From: Yponomeuta sedellus
Lineage: Eukaryota; Arthropoda; Insecta; Lepidoptera; Yponomeutidae
Direction: 5' to 3'
Assembly: GCA_934045075.1 (NCBI GenBank)
Contig: OW203721.1
Location: forward strand, 15,718,678 to 15,782,677
DNA length: 64,000 nucleotides
Under the pieces are notes generated by a model. The model searched no databases and was not told the DNA's origin. It worked only from the letters and a program-made list of their open reading frames with translations. Each line of letters opens with the position of its first letter. Position 1 is the stretch's first letter. The translations under genes and the position numbers were made by a program. Below are positions 60,295-64,000 of the stretch, piece after piece.

Positions 60295-60434
60295 GACTTA
60301 TTCCCATCTTCCAACCTAAACTTCCACCCTGGGTTGGAGGTTGGGAATTGTTTGTCCCATCTTCCAACCTATGGCAGGTTGGAAGATGGGAATATATTAT
60401 CTGAATTATTTTTGTTCCCATCTTCCGAACTGAC
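60295..60434 (+). repeat. Left terminal inverted repeat of the FLYWCH element
   Basis: 140 bp, beginning GACTTATTCCCATCTTCC and pairing with 62178-62317 with one mismatch. It contains its own perfect 15-bp hairpin (arms CCCATCTTCCAACCT, 5-nt loop) and several repeats of the CCATCTTCCAACC core, a layout that could serve as multiple transposase binding sites. Confidence 0.93.
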
Positions 60435-60765
60435 ATAAATGAGGTACAGTCAATAAATTAATGGGTTAGTATGTAATTTTGTACAAAGTAATGTGTATAC
60501 AATCTTTAAATCCAAGTACATACCTAAATAATGATTTCGTTTTCCGATATGGTTTTATCACGCAGACAGACCTATAGGGTTCTATCAATTAATCATGTTG
60601 AGCACCTCTTGTTTCAAGAGTGTTATTATCTAACCTCTTTAAATGAGAATAGTATGAAGTAACTGGCACTTCCTGCATAATTCACTACAATGACGTCTAT
60701 GTCAGTGTTCAGTAATCAATAAATAAACGTCGCTCAAATATTTTTTCTATATTGCATTAAAAAAA

Positions 60766-61260
60766 GTGGAAAAAATGTCCTCATTTGACCCCAGTTGCAG
60801 TACCAGTACCAGTACAACTGGTAAATTAACGTATTTAAAAAGAGGTGGAGGCGAAGTCCTCTTACACAATGGCTACCAATACCATCATCAGAAAAAATAT
60901 AAAAACAGTTCCATTTACTGGAAATGTACAAACTATAAAAAAAATAAATGTGTAGGAAGCATTACAACAAAAGTAAGTTGTTTTTTAAATATAAAATAAG
61001 TAAAGGGTTATTTACTTTCGTTGGTTAATAATACTTGCTTTATTGTTACACAGGATAATAATATCATGAACAGTAAATTACACATACAGTCATGTATACC
61101 AGATTCTCCTAAAAATGAGATGGATATTCATTTAAATGAATGTAAAACCAAAATAGAAAATACACTGGCACCGGTACCATCAATATTTCAGGATTTAATA
61201 ACATCTGTTGAATATACTGGATTAGATTTACTGTCCAAATCGACCCCGGCTCGCCTTTAA
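60766..61260 (+). CDS. FLYWCH-type zinc-finger protein, two exons, about 137 aa
   Basis: Exon 1 60766-60972 (69 codons) ends at AAA|GTAAGT; exon 2 61054-61260 starts after TTACACAG, both in phase 0. Residues about 24-65 read GGGEVLLHNGYQYHHQKK...SIYWKC...KNKCVGSITT, the FLYWCH pattern (hydrophobic-Gly-Tyr-x-Tyr, YWxC, then Cys). Exon 2 supplies LHIQSC where the usual HxH sits, so the second zinc-binding His seems replaced or shifted. The C-terminus (VPSIFQDLITSVEYTGLDLL) is of unknown function. FLYWCH fingers bind DNA and occur in chromatin proteins and in Mutator-like transposases. The gene lies wholly between the inverted termini of a transposon, so it may be a transposase N-terminal remnant or a captured host exon pair. 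The start could be the second Met (60775). Expression is unknown. Confidence 0.7.
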
Positions 61261-61601
61261 ACTTACTATGAAATGTGTATCAAACAAATATCGTAAAGTG
61301 TTTACTTCAAATAATAGGCGTTCTTGTTTCACACTTTTTAGTAGTCGGGTTTTAGTTTTTGAACTTACTTTTTTTATTTAATTTATTTTGTGGTTATAAA
61401 AGACCAACAATGTATATATTTTTGAAACGTGCTAATCAAGACCTTTCATTTGATACCCCACACGATATCATCAAAAAATATTTTTTTTAGTTCATGTTTC
61501 CAAGTCGTCTAGAGGGCGCCACATTCACTTTTATGTGACGTCACATAGCCTATAACCAGCGGACGATAGAAACGCTTCTAACGATACCTAATTTGTCAAA
61601 T

Positions 61602-61623
61602 TACATACATACATACATACATA
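61602..61623 (+). repeat. (ACAT)n microsatellite inside the FLYWCH element
   Basis: Five tetranucleotide units. Confidence 0.9.
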
Positions 61624-61991
61624 CCGGTCAAAAACATAACCCTCCTTTTTGCTTAGCCGTAATCGGGTAATAACTGTACCTACATGTTCCAGATAATCAA
61701 ACTTCGAAAGATTATGATTGCTCATGTTCAAGGCAGCCATCAGCATTACGTAAAATGTTGACTGGTATAATTTCACAAGATTTTGGCCAATTTTGGGTTG
61801 AGGTGGTAAATGTTATTGAAAAATATAATTAAAAAATGATTAAGTACTAAACATAATACATCTTGTTTTATTACCGTACCTATTTATTTCGTATTAGTGA
61901 ATTGATAACAGATATGCAATTATTATGGTCTATAATAATTCTCACATTCATAAAAGAAACTTCAATCTAAACCCAAATGCCTATGCACACA

Positions 61992-62169
61992 ACAGTGGCC
62001 CAATCATGAGTTTTGTCTACTATCGAATCGAGAATAGTATCGAGTAAAAATGTATGAAAAAAAAGCAGCGATCCTAGCGGTAAATAGCGGCGCTACTTTT
62101 TTTTCATACATTTTTACTCGATACTATTCTCGATTCGATAATAGACCAAACTCATGATTGGGCCACTGT
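61992..62169. mobile_element. Near-perfect palindromic MITE nested in the FLYWCH element
   Basis: About 176 bp with arms of about 73 bp that begin CAGTGGCCCAATCATGAG on both strands and enclose a GC-rich loop of about 30 nt. It lies about 10 bp inside the right terminus. CAGTGGCC-type ends recall hAT MITEs, but I see no clean 8-bp duplication. Confidence 0.75.
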
Positions 62170-62177
62170 ACATAAAG

Positions 62178-62317
62178 GTCAGTTGGGAAGATGGGAACAA
62201 AAATAATTCAGATAATATATTCCCATCTTCCAACCTGCCATAGGTTGGAAGATGGGACAAACAATTCCCAACCTCCAACCCAGGGTGGAAGTTTAGGTTG
62301 GAAGATGGGAATAAGTC
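62178..62317 (-). repeat. Right terminal inverted repeat of the FLYWCH element
   Basis: Reverse complement of the left terminus with one base difference near its inner edge. Ends GATGGGAATAAGTC just before the GAGATAAC duplication. Confidence 0.93.
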
Positions 62318-62840
62318 GAGATAACGGGGGTAATTTTAGTACTTATAAATTTTATGTCTTTTGCTTGTTTGCCATCCAAACCTGGGCTTTTATTATTTAG
62401 GTGCCTAATTATTGCATGTATAACATCACACTTAGCTTTATATAATTTAATGGATGATGGGGATGGTTAACATAGGTTTCGCAGTCTAATATAGGCACAT
62501 TACATGAGGTTGATAGGTTTCTTACATTGTTTTTAAATTATGTTTCAAACAGGTTAAAAGTTACAGTAGGTTCAGTTTTAAAATGTTTATTTATTACATC
62601 ATCAATAGATTTTATAATTTTACCACATTATCTGTTTACAATTTCCCACATTTACTTAGGGTTTTTGAAGTTTTTACAAATTTCCTTTTTATTATAATTG
62701 TTTTTGACATTATTAATATGTTTCTTAGTTTTATTTCTATAAGAGTTATAGAGTAGTCTATTGCATAAATTATTTTCATCTCTTTTCCATATATCTAATA
62801 ACTCATCTCTTTTTACACATGTATATTGAATTATAATTAC
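62318..62840 (-). pseudogene. Decayed LINE ORF2, N-terminal half of the reverse transcriptase
   Basis: Read on the minus strand it gives KRDELLDIWKRDENN, YRNKTKKHINNVKNNY, then SIDDVINKHF and NNKSPGLDGKQAKDIKFIS, the linker and first reverse-transcriptase motifs of a LINE, with several in-frame stops. The frame stops at the FLYWCH element and resumes at 60294 and below. Confidence 0.8.
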
Positions 62841-62849
62841 TCTGTGAAT

Positions 62850-64000
62850 TAAAAATAGGTTAAGTACGTCATGCGTAACTTATCGATTTTTCATAAACAG
62901 ACGTATAAATACTTCTACACAAAAATTAAAACACACATACACGACTGAATAGAGGATGTATTAGCAAAGGGTAAGAAAAGAGCATCCGATACTTTCGTGC
63001 GTACATGCAACGACTAATGAAGCAAAGGTTGTTTTTCAGGGTATACGTCGTTCCAGCACTTAGACACTGCACATTTTAAGATGCCACGAAATATGTACAT
63101 ACAATGCGCGGCTACGAATTCTATTCGGATGCACTTGCTGTACTCGTATCTAATAGTTATGTTGGGAAGCACACCAAACAACAGCGTGCTCAGGTGCTGG
63201 CGTCACCTCGTCTTTATTTTCAGGAGGTTTGCGGCATTCAAGTACAGAGTTACGTGGGATCTGGATGGGACATTACAAAACCGACAACATGCGCTTTGCA
63301 TTAACTGTTTTAGTTTCTTTCTCTGGCCAAATAAATCACTATAGACTATATCACCTCAGTTTAGTCTTGATAAAAGTGAGCCTGACATATATAATGTTAG
63401 ATTTATTGTGGTTTGCCATTGTGTTTCTCCTACCCGCTGTACTCTGCTTAAGCTGAAGTCCTTCGACACGTAAGTTAAGGCCTCGTCTTTTGCAACGCAT
63501 CTGTACATATTTCATACATTTTACGTAAATCACAATAATTTCTGACCTCAGAACAACTAAACCAATAAAAGAAACCATGATCACGTACATGACACCATGC
63601 ATAATAAAATGTTTGTAGTTTTACGGGTAGAACCACTGACAAAAAACATTGCATTTGGTAATATCAGGCGAAATACGCCGTAGAATACCGGAAAAGATAA
63701 GTCTGGGCGTTTGGGTAAAACTATTGAAAATAGTATCATTTTGGAGAAAGATGATTTTCAATTTGGGGAGAAAATCGCATCTGGCAACCCTGACCACAGA
63801 GTACTGCACTACAGCGTTATTTTATATTTTATAAAAAAATGTGATAATCTGCACAAATTAGACAGATCTGTCTCTTCTGTGGCATTGATATTGTGGATTC
63901 TTATTTTTTGCGGTCGTCTGCCCTAAAAAAGCTGTCTCAAAGTAATACAATAAATTATGTTGTGTGATAGCGGTTCTAAAAATTATAATGAGTTCTCAGT
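62850..64000. other. Right edge, no gene recognised
   Basis: Short open frames on both strands (for example 63104-63304 +, 66 codons) show no domain I can name. No repeat termini were found before the window ends. Confidence 0.35.

Larger units (their letters stand above)
60295..62317 (+). mobile_element. 2.0-kb FLYWCH-bearing DNA transposon with 140-bp inverted termini (Mutator/Phantom-like)
   Basis: A 2023-bp unit with inverted termini at 60295-60434 and 62178-62317 that differ at one position. It is flanked by GAGATAAC at 60287-60294 and 62318-62325; the duplication could be 9 bp if the G at 60295 is counted as target. It sits in a decayed LINE reverse-transcriptase frame, which reads through in frame once the element and one duplication are removed, so the ends are well fixed. 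It carries a two-exon FLYWCH gene (60766-61260) and a nested palindromic MITE. Long termini, an 8-9-bp duplication and a FLYWCH finger fit Mutator-like elements of the Phantom type (family knowledge; assignment inferred). No DDE transposase is visible, so the copy is probably non-autonomous. Confidence 0.85.

Noticed and set aside
1..64000. CRISPR array or prokaryotic operon
   Set aside because: The tandem arrays have 159- and 187-bp units without short conserved repeats and unique spacers, and the gene structure is eukaryotic.

Overview
The window is animal nuclear DNA. It is AT-rich, its genes carry GT-AG introns, and it is dense in tRNA-derived SINEs, LINE pieces, MITEs and fold-back repeats of kinds familiar from moths and butterflies. 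Lepidoptera is the likely source; this is inferred from repeat style and protein similarity, not from a species-specific marker. There are no bacterial or organellar features.

The one clearly recognisable host gene is Atg9, the lipid-scramblase membrane protein of autophagy. It runs on the minus strand from a start codon at 58449 to a stop at 35803. I could place 15 coding exons with canonical splice sites and consistent phases, giving a predicted protein of 759 aa. Its 14 introns are crowded with repeats. Intron 2 holds a full-length, apparently intact I-group LINE (50575-55779, 12-bp target duplication, ORF1 and ORF2 overlapping by 8 nt) in the same orientation as the gene. Intron 13 holds a 1.09-kb fold-back built from four tRNA-SINE units inside a 13-bp target duplication. 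Introns 3 and 6 carry about 250 bp of mutually complementary repeat flanking exons 4-6. Intron 5 has a PIF/Harbinger-like MITE. Intron 14 has a decayed copy of the 3' end of exon 14.

Right of Atg9 (59.7-62.9 kb) is a nest of mobile DNA. A decayed LINE reverse-transcriptase frame on the minus strand is split by a 2.0-kb element with 140-bp, almost perfect terminal inverted repeats and an 8-bp (possibly 9-bp) target duplication. Removing the element and one duplication restores the LINE reading frame across the gap, which fixes its boundaries. The element carries a small two-exon gene for a FLYWCH zinc-finger protein and no visible transposase. This Mutator/Phantom-like, FLYWCH-bearing unit is the best candidate for something new here. 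A THAP-domain pseudogene lies just left of it.

Left of Atg9 (1-35.8 kb) I recognise no intact protein gene. The region has two long tandem arrays (units about 159 and 187 bp), several SINE families, a decayed Tc1-like transposase, a LINE 3' fragment, microsatellites and perfect hairpins. It also has two GC-rich islands; one (27.6-28.0 kb, minus strand) has TATA and initiator motifs and could be a promoter with a first exon of an unidentified gene.

A theme links several loci. One SINE family always ends in the same 61-bp tail and occurs as a tail-only insertion (1096-1156), a 180-bp fold-back (22425-22604) and the 1.09-kb fold-back in Atg9 (37106-38192), each inside its own target-site duplication.
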